Assembly: GCA_900552725.1 (NCBI GenBank)
Contig: USAT01000076.1
Coordinates: 1 to 9,671 of the forward strand
Source of the DNA: an uncultured Eubacteriales bacterium
Lineage (GTDB): Bacteria > Bacillota > Clostridia > Oscillospirales > Oscillospiraceae
Direction: 5' to 3'
Length of the DNA: 9,671 nt
Part shown: piece by piece, positions 1 through 5,976 of the stretch
Layout: the number at the start of each line of letters is the position of its first letter
Position numbering within the stretch: the stretch's first letter is position 1
The notes under the pieces: model-generated
Databases searched by the model: none
Told to the model about the DNA's origin: nothing
What the model saw: only the letters and a program-made list of their open reading frames with translations
Program-made: the position numbers and the translations under genes

Positions 1-206
1 AGTTTCAGCCGGACAATCAGGACTACGCCCGCCGGTTTCATGCCCTGATGGACCGCTTTGCCGACGATCAGCCTTTGCGAAAAGAGCTTTTGGGGCTGGC
101 GGACCTCCACGGTCTCATCAACTGCCGCCACAAGCACTTCTTTTTTCAGGCCGGCGTCCAGCTGGGTCTGGCTTTGGGCAGTATCGCCGTTTTGCGGCAG
201 GAGTGA
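1..206 (+). CDS. 3' end of a small helical protein, possibly DUF6809-like
   Basis: An open frame enters from the left edge (first full codon at base 3) and ends at TGA 204-206, giving 67 visible residues. The visible part is polar and looks all-helical. It ends in a stretch reading ADLHGLINCRHKHFFFQAG followed by VQLGLALGSIAVLRQE. The layout of a helical segment, an aromatic patch, then a 'GxxLGL' terminal helix resembles small Clostridia proteins of the DUF6809 type, which end in a similar 'F..GFRLGARLMLE' helix. This assignment is from memory of the family and is weak. No function is known for that family and none is claimed. A promoter for the next gene begins four bases after the stop, so this gene probably ends a separate transcription unit, although no hairpin terminator is visible after it. 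Confidence 0.6.
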   Translation, partial: FQPDNQDYARRFHALMDRFADDQPLRKELLGLADLHGLINCRHKHFFFQAGVQLGLALGSIAVLRQE

Positions 207-209
207 ATC

Positions 210-238
210 TTGAAAAATCTGTCGAATTGTGGTATTTT
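210..238 (+). promoter_or_regulatory. Sigma-A-type promoter for the 275-2244 operon
   Basis: TTGAAA (210-215), a 17-base spacer and TATTTT (233-238), with TG one base before the -10 (extended -10, TGGTATTTT). Predicted start of transcription is near 245. A short hairpin (GGAAGA 242-247 / TCTTCC 252-257, loop AACT) sits at the predicted 5' end of the transcript, where it could stabilise the mRNA. Spacing and sequence fit the consensus well; activity is inferred. Confidence 0.6.
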
Positions 239-274
239 TGAGGAAGAAACTTCTTCCGCAAGGATGGATGTGCT

Positions 275-1021
275 ATGAACGCAAACGCGATCCGCCTCCG
301 CAGCGGCACCTTGGATTCCCTTCGTGGACTGACCCTGTTCAGCATGATCGCCTATCACCTCTGCTGGGATCTGGTGTATCTCCGGGGCCTGCCGTGGGCC
401 TGGTATAACGGCTTTTGGGCGTATATCTGGCAGCAGAGCATCTGCTGTACCTTTATTCTGCTCTCCGGGTATTGCTGTCAGGCCAGCCGCCACCCTATCC
501 GCCGGGGAGCGATCAGCTTTTTCGGTGGTGCCGCCGTGTCTCTGGCAACAACTCTGGTAACGCCGGAGGAGCCGATCCGGTTCGGCGTGCTGACTTTTTT
601 AGGGACTGCCGCCCTGCTGACCGTCCCTCTCCGTCCTCTGTTGGCCCGGATCCCGCCCCGGCTGGGGCTTATCCTCAGCTTTTCCCTGTTTCTGCTGGCG
701 CGGGATGTGAATCACGGCTATCTCGGCTTTGCTTGGGTGCCGCTGCTGCGGCTGCCCCGTGGCTTGTACTCAAATCTCGCCACCGCCGGTCTGGGTTTTC
801 CCGCCCCCGCATTTGCGTCCTCAGACTATTTCGCCCTGCTGCCGTGGCTCTTTCTGTTCTGGACCGGGTTCTATCTCTACCGACTGCGGCCGGAGATCCC
901 CGCCCTGCCGGATATTCGCCTGCCGGGGCTGTCCGTTATAAGCCGTCACTCTCTGCTGCTCTATCTGCTGCATCAGCCGGTGCTGTACGCCGCGCTGGTG
1001 CTGCTGCCCACCATTTTGTAA
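275..1021 (+). CDS. DUF1624 / heparan-alpha-glucosaminide N-acetyltransferase-like membrane protein
   Basis: Predicted polytopic membrane protein of 248 residues. The N-terminus has the hallmark of the HGSNAT catalytic / DUF1624 family: an arginine-rich start, then 'LDSLRGLTLFSMIAYHLCWD' (residues 13-32). Asp14, Arg17, Gly18 and His28 are in the usual places, and an 'LLSGYC' segment follows near residue 62. About seven hydrophobic segments can be read. Family members of this length are common in Firmicutes. The eukaryotic relative moves an acetyl group from cytosolic acetyl-CoA across the lysosomal membrane to a sugar amine; the bacterial substrate is not known. The start is ATG 275, preceded by a weak AAGGA (260-264); nearby ATGs at 264 and 268 are in other frames, and the one at 264 stops at once. 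It is the first gene of a tight three-gene operon; its TAA overlaps the next gene's ribosome binding site. Confidence 0.8.
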   Translation: MNANAIRLRSGTLDSLRGLTLFSMIAYHLCWDLVYLRGLPWAWYNGFWAYIWQQSICCTFILLSGYCCQASRHPIRRGAISFFGGAAVSLATTLVTPEEPIRFGVLTFLGTAALLTVPLRPLLARIPPRLGLILSFSLFLLARDVNHGYLGFAWVPLLRLPRGLYSNLATAGLGFPAPAFASSDYFALLPWLFLFWTGFYLYRLRPEIPALPDIRLPGLSVISRHSLLLYLLHQPVLYAALVLLPTIL

Positions 1022-1034
1022 GGAGGTCCTTCCT

Positions 1035-1643
1035 ATGTCCCATCAACTGATCGTTGCCATCGGCCGGGAATCCGGCAGCGGCGGACTGGATATCGCCCAT
1101 GCGCTGGCGGAGCGGCTTCAGCTCCCTCTGTTCGACAAGAGCATCCTGCAAAAAGCCGCAGAGGACAAGGGCGTCAGCGCCGAAACGCTGGAGCGCTACG
1201 ATGAGCGCCCTTACTCCCCCCTGTTCTGCCGCTCCGTCCGGGGCATCAGCAGCGCCCCGGAGGACTGCGTGGCCCAGATGCAGTTTGAGCTGCTGCGCCA
1301 GCACGCTAACGCCGGAGAATCCTTCGTGGTACTGGGCCGCTGCGCTGAAGAGGTGCTGGCGGACCGGGAAGGGCTGGTATCCATCTTCGTCCGGGCGGAT
1401 CTGGATTTCCGGGTCAAGCGCACCCCTCTGCCGGAGGAGGAAGCCTTGGACTTCATCAAGCATCAGGACCGGCAGCGGCGGATCTACCATGACCAGCACT
1501 GCAAAGGTGACTGGGGCGATGCCAAATGCTACGATCTGGTGATCAACAGCGCCCGGCTGGACATCCCCGGCACCGTGGATATTCTGGAACAATACATCCG
1601 CTCCCGGGCCGCTCAGTTCGATGATCGGCCTGCCGGTGAATAA
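1035..1643 (+). CDS. Cytidylate-kinase-like family protein (AAK6 / Cytidylate_kin2)
   Basis: Protein of 202 residues with a P-loop kinase fold. Visible family marks are the N-terminal strand and loop 'IVAIGRESGSGG' (residues 6-17), 'PLFDKSIL' (31-38), 'FVVLGRCAEEVL' (97-108), and the C-terminal block 'KGDWGDAKCYDLVINSARLD' (157-176). In true cytidylate kinases the P-loop ends in GSGKGT; here the Lys position is Gly. That is usual for the Cytidylate_kin2 group, whose substrate is unproven, so CMP kinase activity should not be assumed and no cmk symbol is given. ATG 1035 has an excellent AAGGAGGT (1020-1027) that overlaps the stop of the previous gene, with a 13-base intergenic gap, so co-translation is likely. 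It sits between a membrane acyltransferase-like gene and an ATC-hydrolase-like gene. Confidence 0.85.
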   Translation: MSHQLIVAIGRESGSGGLDIAHALAERLQLPLFDKSILQKAAEDKGVSAETLERYDERPYSPLFCRSVRGISSAPEDCVAQMQFELLRQHANAGESFVVLGRCAEEVLADREGLVSIFVRADLDFRVKRTPLPEEEALDFIKHQDRQRRIYHDQHCKGDWGDAKCYDLVINSARLDIPGTVDILEQYIRSRAAQFDDRPAGE

Positions 1644-1653
1644 AGGAGGTCCT

Positions 1654-2244
1654 ATGTCCGTACAAAAGAAAGAAAAAGCCATGTGGGAAATGCTGGACCG
1701 TTTCTTTCTCCGAGTCCTGGGGGAAAAAGAGGGAACGGCGGTCATGGCGGAAAGCCGGGAACAAGCCGCATCGTTTTTAGCCAGCTCTCAGGAGACCTCC
1801 CCCTCCCGGCGCGCCCTTATGCAAAGTAAGATCCTGCCGCGGGTCGCAGTCTACACTGTATTGAAGCGCCGGGGGCTGGATGCTGAAAAGCTCATGGAAA
1901 AATATGTGCGGGAGGTACAGGGGCCCGCCTCCCATGACCGGTACACCGGCCTGGAATGGGTTCCCCGTTTCTTCTCGGTATTTCGCTGGGCCTTCCGGAA
2001 AACAACCTCCTCCAGCGACGCCTGGGTCAGCACCTTTGAGGAGCAGCCGGAGGAATTTGACCTGACCATCCACCAGTGTCTCTGGCATGATACCTGCGTA
2101 TCATGCGGCTGTTCGGAAGTCTGCCGTTTTTTCTGCGAATGTGACAATTACGCCTTCGGTGATCTGAAAAAAGTCGGTTTCCGACGCACCCAGACATTGG
2201 GGACCGGCGGGGATTGCTGCGATTTCCACTTCTACAAGAAATAA
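1654..2244 (+). CDS. L-2-amino-thiazoline-4-carboxylic acid hydrolase-like protein
   Basis: Protein of 196 residues with the clear C-terminal signature of the ATC hydrolase family (PF14196): 'CLWHDTCVSCGCSEVCRFFC' (residues 142-161) and 'TLGTGGDCCDF' (181-191). The many conserved Cys and His residues could bind a metal or do catalysis. The family is named after the Pseudomonas enzyme that opens 2-amino-thiazoline-4-carboxylate on the way to L-cysteine; many anaerobe members have no tested activity, so the reaction here is inferred by family name only. An upstream in-frame ATG at 1621 lies inside the previous gene and lacks a ribosome binding site. ATG 1654 follows AAGGAGGT (1643-1650) at three bases and leaves a 10-base gap after the kinase-like gene. 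Last gene of the operon; a terminator follows directly. Confidence 0.83.
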   Translation: MSVQKKEKAMWEMLDRFFLRVLGEKEGTAVMAESREQAASFLASSQETSPSRRALMQSKILPRVAVYTVLKRRGLDAEKLMEKYVREVQGPASHDRYTGLEWVPRFFSVFRWAFRKTTSSSDAWVSTFEEQPEEFDLTIHQCLWHDTCVSCGCSEVCRFFCECDNYAFGDLKKVGFRRTQTLGTGGDCCDFHFYKK

Positions 2245-2247
2245 CAG

Positions 2248-2282
2248 AAACGGAGATGTCCTTTTAGGACAGCGCCGTTTTT
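2248..2282 (+). terminator. Rho-independent terminator of the 275-2244 operon
   Basis: Outer stem AAACGG (2248-2253) with CCGTTT (2275-2280), an imperfect middle (one G-C pair between two A-G mismatches), inner stem TGTCC / GGACA with loop TTTTA, followed by a T-run (2278-2282). It lies in the 38-base gap between convergent genes and touches the stop codon of the minus-strand gene (2283-2285), so it may act in both directions. The minus-strand T-run is shorter (TTT), so termination there should be weaker. Confidence 0.75.
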
Positions 2283-2810
2283 CTACGGTATCCCATAAAG
2301 TCCCGTCAGCGGGTCCCGGAACAGGGCGATGTGGGGCGGCGAAAAGGTCCACCAGACAAACAGAAATGCCAGCACCCACAGCCACACCAGTCCCGCCACC
2401 TGGCATCCCATCTTCCAAAGCCGCCGCTGACGGTGAAGCAGATCGTCCATCCAAAATGTCACCGCCGCCGACAGATAGAAGATGGCCGCGTCCGCCCAGA
2501 GTGTGTGATCTCCCCAAATGCCGGTGTAGGTATAATACAATGTGGGGATCAGGGCCAGCCCCGCCGTGACGCTGACCGCCCGGGCCGCCAGCAGGCCGTC
2601 CCGTTCTCCCATGCAGAACTGTACCGCTGTAAAAAGGAACACCGGAAAAAACAGCAGCTTCATGTGTTCCCATACGGATTCATTCACAGCGCAGAATACC
2701 CCCGCCAGCAGCGCCCCGCCGCTCCACCTGTACGCGAAGTGGGCCAAGGTGCCCAGCACCGCTGCCGTAAGAAAGCCCGTCAGGGGCCAGAACCGCCACC
2801 GTCTCCCCAT
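2283..2810 (-). CDS. DUF6512 family membrane protein
   Basis: Predicted membrane protein of 175 residues with five or so hydrophobic segments. The diagnostic part is 'GTLAHFAYRWSGG' (residues 20-32) followed by 'VNESVWEHMKLLFFP' (42-56), which I recognise as the core of the DUF6512 family found in Clostridia; its function is unknown. The reading frame is open up to 2861, but ATG 2810 is chosen because GGAGGT lies six bases upstream, while the extension would translate through a terminator hairpin. It lies 71 bases downstream of azlD on the same strand, but a strong terminator separates them. Expression therefore needs read-through of that terminator or a promoter I cannot see. Its 3' end converges on the plus-strand operon. 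Confidence 0.8.
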   Translation of the reverse strand: MGRRWRFWPLTGFLTAAVLGTLAHFAYRWSGGALLAGVFCAVNESVWEHMKLLFFPVFLFTAVQFCMGERDGLLAARAVSVTAGLALIPTLYYTYTGIWGDHTLWADAAIFYLSAAVTFWMDDLLHRQRRLWKMGCQVAGLVWLWVLAFLFVWWTFSPPHIALFRDPLTGLYGIP

Positions 2811-2826
2811 AATGACCTCCCGCCCG

Positions 2827-2864
2827 AAAAAATGGAAGCACAGCATTGACTGTGCTTCCATTTT
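2827..2864 (-). terminator. Strong rho-independent terminator after azlD, just before DUF6512
   Basis: A perfect 15-bp stem (2829-2843 / 2850-2864) with a six-base loop (CATTGA on the plus strand). On the minus strand it is followed directly by TTTTTT (2832-2827), making a textbook terminator for transcripts from azlCD. The T-run ends about ten bases before the GGAGGT of the DUF6512 gene. It could work as an attenuator for that gene (inference). Confidence 0.85.
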
Positions 2865-2881
2865 ATGCGATTTATTTTATT

Positions 2882-3217
2882 TTATGCGAAAACGGCCTGC
2901 ACCAGAACCATGTACAGCGCCGTGCCCCCGGCGATAGAGAACAGCACGTTCCGCTTCCACAGATGCAATCCCACCACGGCGGCAGAGGCCAGCAGCTCCG
3001 GTGCACCATGGGTCCCGGAGAGCCAGGAGACGTTTTTGAAGCAGTACACCGTCAGCAGGCCCATCATGGCAGGCGACAGCACCTTGCCCAGATACAGCAC
3101 CACCGCCGGCGGGTCCTTCTTCTCCGGGAAGAGCCAGAAGGGAAGCCAACGGGTGAACTGCGTCCCCGCAGCGATGGCCAGAATGGTGATGAGGGCCTGA
3201 ACGCTTGTCATTTGCAC
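2882..3217 (-). CDS. azlD: AzlD family branched-chain amino acid exporter subunit
   Basis: Small membrane protein of 111 residues, the usual AzlD length, with about four hydrophobic helices. The family motif 'TRWLPFWLFP' is at residues 22-31, and 'LGKVLSPAMMGLLTVYCF' follows near residue 43. AzlD works with the larger AzlC permease to export branched-chain amino acids and analogues (known from azaleucine resistance in Bacillus subtilis). The start is uncertain. GTG 3217 is eight bases from GGAGG (3230-3226) and overlaps azlC by 10 bases. ATG 3211 gives the common ATGA overlap with the azlC stop, but its spacing from the site is 14 bases. Either way, translation is probably coupled to azlC. 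Confidence 0.9.
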   Translation of the reverse strand: MQMTSVQALITILAIAAGTQFTRWLPFWLFPEKKDPPAVVLYLGKVLSPAMMGLLTVYCFKNVSWLSGTHGAPELLASAAVVGLHLWKRNVLFSIAGGTALYMVLVQAVFA

Positions 3218-3915
3218 AGTTTTTTCCTCCCTCCCAGTAAAACGGCCAGCAGTAAGATCATGGCGGGGATCAGGAAATTATCCGGGCCAAACACCGCCAG
3301 ACTTGCTGCGGTGCAGACCATGCCGATGATCCCGGCGGCCCGGTTTTCCTTTTTCTTCACCTGTTCCAGCAGCAGCACGATAAACAGCGCCGTCAGCGTA
3401 AAATCCAAACCGGTGGTGTCAAAGGTAAGCAGCCCGCCCACAGCGTTCCCCAGCGTGCAGCCCACCTGCCAGTAAAGGTAGTCCAGCAGTGAGATCCAGA
3501 AGTAGAAGTCCCTCCGGGCTACGCCCTCCGGCGGCTCCAGTGTGGATACCAGAGAAAAGGTCTCGTCCGTCAGGGTACAGATCAAAACAGGGCGAACCGG
3601 GCCAGTGCCCCGGTACTTTTCCAGCATGGAAAGGCCGTAAAAGGCGTGGCGGGCATTGACCATCACGGACATCAGCAGCGCCTGAAAGGGGTCGAAGGCC
3701 GCCGTCAGCAGCGAGACGCCCACAAACTGCATACTGCCGCAGTAGCAGATCATGCTCATGGTGATGGACCAGCCGATCCCATATCCAGCGGTCCGCAGCA
3801 GGATGCCGAAGGCCGCGCCCAGACAGAGATACCCCGTCATCACCGGGACGGTGGCAGGTAAAGCGGCCCGCAGAGCGGCGCTTCGATTTTTTACGATGGC
3901 TTCATGTTCTTCCAT
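3208..3915 (-). CDS. azlC: AzlC family branched-chain amino acid exporter permease
   Basis: Polytopic permease of 235 residues. Family marks are 'TGYLCLGAAFGILL' near residue 27, 'CYCGSMQFVG' near residue 58, and 'NARHAFYGLSML' near residue 86; the last is the conserved AzlC N-[LA]-R-H segment. With AzlD it forms the two-part exporter of branched-chain amino acids. ATG 3915 is chosen because a consensus promoter predicts transcription from about 3947, which gives a normal leader. The longer frame begins with TTG at 3936, only about 11 bases from that point, and has no ribosome binding site. Even ATG 3915 has only a weak site (GGGTA-like). In B. subtilis the azl operon is controlled by AzlB, an Lrp-type regulator; none is encoded here, but dyads lie upstream of the promoter. 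Confidence 0.92.
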   Translation of the reverse strand: MEEHEAIVKNRSAALRAALPATVPVMTGYLCLGAAFGILLRTAGYGIGWSITMSMICYCGSMQFVGVSLLTAAFDPFQALLMSVMVNARHAFYGLSMLEKYRGTGPVRPVLICTLTDETFSLVSTLEPPEGVARRDFYFWISLLDYLYWQVGCTLGNAVGGLLTFDTTGLDFTLTALFIVLLLEQVKKKENRAAGIIGMVCTAASLAVFGPDNFLIPAMILLLAVLLGGRKKLCK

Positions 3916-3953
3916 ATGCACATACCCATTTCGCAAGCAGTTTTAATACGCAG

Positions 3954-3982
3954 AGTATAACGGCAGGAGATTTCCCTGTCAA
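3954..3982 (-). promoter_or_regulatory. Consensus sigma-A promoter of azlCD
   Basis: Read on the minus strand: TTGACA (3982-3977), exactly 17 bases, then TATACT (3959-3954). Only one base differs from the double consensus. Predicted transcription start is near 3947, about 32 bases before the azlC ATG. The dyad cluster 3999-4066 lies 17 bases upstream of the -35 box. Confidence 0.8.
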
Positions 3983-3998
3983 TTCCGTTTCGGGATAT

Positions 3999-4066
3999 AA
4001 AACTTCATGCATGAGCATGCGCACCACGAAAATGCACAAATGCCAATGCATGAAGTTTTCGTGCAT
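3999..4066 (-). repeat. Nested inverted repeats upstream of the azlC promoter
   Basis: A perfect 14-bp inverted repeat, AAAACTTCATGCAT (3999-4012) and ATGCATGAAGTTTT (4046-4059), encloses 33 bases. Overlapping it are alternative partners: CACGAAAA (4025-4032) with TTTTCGTG (4056-4063), and ATGCAC (4032-4037) with GTGCAT (4061-4066). These cannot all form together. The segment TGCATGAAGTTTTCGTGCA (4048-4066) is itself an imperfect palindrome. The position between the argS end and the azlC -35 box allows two readings: an operator region for azlC, or an unusual terminator for argS (on the minus strand the outer stem is followed by ATAT after TTTT). The sequence alone does not decide. Confidence 0.65.
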
Positions 4067-4224
4067 CATTTCCGGTTGCCCCGCAGGGGCGAGGGAATGG
4101 CACATTTCTTATTTTGCTATGCACTATGATAAGGCCGCGCTTTCGCCCTAAGTCATCTGATACACAGCTTCATCAGCGGCTGTCTGCGCATTTTCTCAAA
4201 GACGCTTGGTGGTTTTGAAGGTTC
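4067..4224. other. Non-coding stretch downstream of argS
   Basis: No credible gene is seen. It holds a short GC hairpin (GCCCC 4079-4083 / GGGGC 4087-4091, three-base loop) without a T-run, and a weak ACAGC/GCTGT dyad near 4165. There is no clear classical terminator directly after argS, so its transcript may run to the dyads at 3999-4066. Confidence 0.5.
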
Positions 4225-5961
4225 TTACATCTTCTCCGGAGCATCCACGCCGATGAGCTTCAGGCCGTTCTTCAGCACCATGCGGGTATCGTCCGCCAGC
4301 TTGAGACGGGCGGCAGCCACCCGAGGCTCCTCGCCCCGGATGCGGCAGGCGGTATAGAACCGGTGGAAGCAGGCCGCCAGCTCCTGCAGGCAGCGGTTGA
4401 TGTGGCTGGGGTCATAGTCCCGTGCCGCCAGCTTGATCTCCTCGCAGTACTGAGCGATCTGCTTGATGAGGGCCTTTTCTGCTTCGCCGGACAGCAGGCT
4501 CAGGTCGGCGGTCTCCGGCACGGTCACGCCGTCAGTCTCCAAGGCCCGCAGCAGGGAGCAGATCCGGGCGTGGGCATACTCTACATAATAGATGGGGTTC
4601 TCACTGTCCTCCCGGACGGCCAGACCCAGGTCGAATTCCATCTGCGTGTCGGGCTTGGCGTTGAAATACCAGCGGGCAGCATCCACGCTGACCTCGTCCA
4701 GCAGGTCGTGGAGGGAAATGGCCTTGCCGGTACGCTTGGACATCCGGACCACCTCGCCGTCCCGCAGCAGCTTCACCAGCTGCATGAGCACGATATCCAG
4801 CCGCTCGGAGCCATTGAGTCCCAGCGCGTCCAGCGCGCCCTTCAGACGGGCCACATGGCCGTGATGGTCGGCGCCCCAGATGTTGATGACCTTGTCGAAG
4901 CCGCGGACGGCGAACTTGTTGCGGTGATAGGCGATGTCCGCGGCGAAGTAGGTGTAGAAGCCGTTGGCCCGGCGGAGCACGTCATCCTTCAGATCCAGCT
5001 TTTCAATGTCCGCTTCCTTTTTGCCCTGCTTGCGGAAGTGATCCCGCAGAATATCGGCCGTCTTCAGCCACAGAGCGCCGTCCTTTTCGTAGGTCCAGCC
5101 CTTTTCCGTCAGCAGATCCACAGTCTCGGCCACATAGCCGCTCTCGTGGAGGGTAGACTCGTAAAACCAGGTATCGTAATGGATCTTATAGCGCTCCAGA
5201 TCCGTCTTCATGCGGGGCAGGTTCACAGAAAGGCCGAACTGCGCCAGCGCGTCCTGCCGCTCCTGCTCGGAGGCATTCAGCAGGCTGTCGCCGTGCTCGT
5301 CATAATAGGCCTTGGCCAGTTCCTTGATGTCCTCGCCCTGATAGCCGTCCTCCGGGAAGGCGATGGAAGCCTCGCCATTGATGAGCTGGAGGTAACGGAC
5401 CTCGATGGAACGGGCAAACTTGTCGATCTGGTGTCCGGCGTCGTTGACATAGAACTCTCTGGACACATCCGCGCCGCAGGCGGCGAGGACGGAGGCCAGC
5501 GTATCGCCCAGCACGCCGCCCCGGGCGTTGCCCATGTGCATGGGGCCGGTGGGGTTGGCGGAGACGAACTCCACCATGATCTTGCGGCCCTTCAGCATGT
5601 CGCTGCAGCCGTAGTCCGGGCCCGCCGACTCGATGGCCGTCACGGTATCGCCGAACCACTTGTCACCCAGGCGGAAGTTCATGAAGCCGGGGCCCGCGAT
5701 CTCCACGGAGGTGAAGTAGCTGCCCTCCAGCGCCATATGCTCCGTCAGAATCGTCGCCACCTGACGGGGGTTCATCTTCATGGCCTTGGCCGCCGCCAGG
5801 CAGAAGGTGGTGGTGTAGTCGCCGTTGGACACGTCCTTGGGGATCTCCACCGACGGCTCGACGGTGACGCCCTCCGGCAGGAGGTTTTCCTTTACAGCAG
5901 CGGTATAGGCCTGCTTTGTCAGCCCCTGCACCTGTTCCTTGGCTTTTTGGATCATATTCAT
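4225..5961 (-). CDS. argS: Arginyl-tRNA synthetase
   Basis: Class I aminoacyl-tRNA synthetase of 578 residues, a normal length, which charges tRNA-Arg with arginine in the cytoplasm. The order of parts is standard: the N-terminal ArgS domain (about 5-110), the catalytic core with 'SANPTGPMHMGNARGG' (134-149, HIGH motif HMGN at 142-145), 'YVNDAGHQ' (171-178), 'WGADHHGHVARLKGAL' (about 362-377), and the KMSKS-like loop 'MSKRTG' (407-412). A C-terminal DALR anticodon-binding domain starts near 'YVEYAHARICSLLRAL' and runs to the last residue. The family normally lacks the standard Lys of KMSKS, so MSKRT is typical. ATG 5961 is used; a second in-frame ATG lies two codons on. AAGGAG overlaps the murI stop, and the gap to murI is 15 bases, so argS is the second gene of a murI-argS operon. 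Confidence 0.97.
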   Translation of the reverse strand: MNMIQKAKEQVQGLTKQAYTAAVKENLLPEGVTVEPSVEIPKDVSNGDYTTTFCLAAAKAMKMNPRQVATILTEHMALEGSYFTSVEIAGPGFMNFRLGDKWFGDTVTAIESAGPDYGCSDMLKGRKIMVEFVSANPTGPMHMGNARGGVLGDTLASVLAACGADVSREFYVNDAGHQIDKFARSIEVRYLQLINGEASIAFPEDGYQGEDIKELAKAYYDEHGDSLLNASEQERQDALAQFGLSVNLPRMKTDLERYKIHYDTWFYESTLHESGYVAETVDLLTEKGWTYEKDGALWLKTADILRDHFRKQGKKEADIEKLDLKDDVLRRANGFYTYFAADIAYHRNKFAVRGFDKVINIWGADHHGHVARLKGALDALGLNGSERLDIVLMQLVKLLRDGEVVRMSKRTGKAISLHDLLDEVSVDAARWYFNAKPDTQMEFDLGLAVREDSENPIYYVEYAHARICSLLRALETDGVTVPETADLSLLSGEAEKALIKQIAQYCEEIKLAARDYDPSHINRCLQELAACFHRFYTACRIRGEEPRVAAARLKLADDTRMVLKNGLKLIGVDAPEKM

Positions 5962-5976
5962 ATCGGTCCTCTCTCC

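Noticed and set aside
936..1745. A 269-codon minus-strand frame opposite the acyltransferase and kinase-like genes.
   Set aside because: It is antisense to three well-supported genes and has no recognisable domain or ribosome binding site.
2331..3475. Plus-strand frames opposite DUF6512, azlD and azlC.
   Set aside because: The minus-strand products have membrane helices and family motifs; the plus-strand ones are rich in Pro/Arg/His/Gln and lack start signals.
3999..4066. A CRISPR-like or tandem repeat array.
   Set aside because: The repeats are inverted and nested, not regularly spaced direct repeats.
4079..4091. GC hairpin GCCCC/GGGGC as the argS terminator.
   Set aside because: No T-run follows on the minus strand and the stem is only five pairs.
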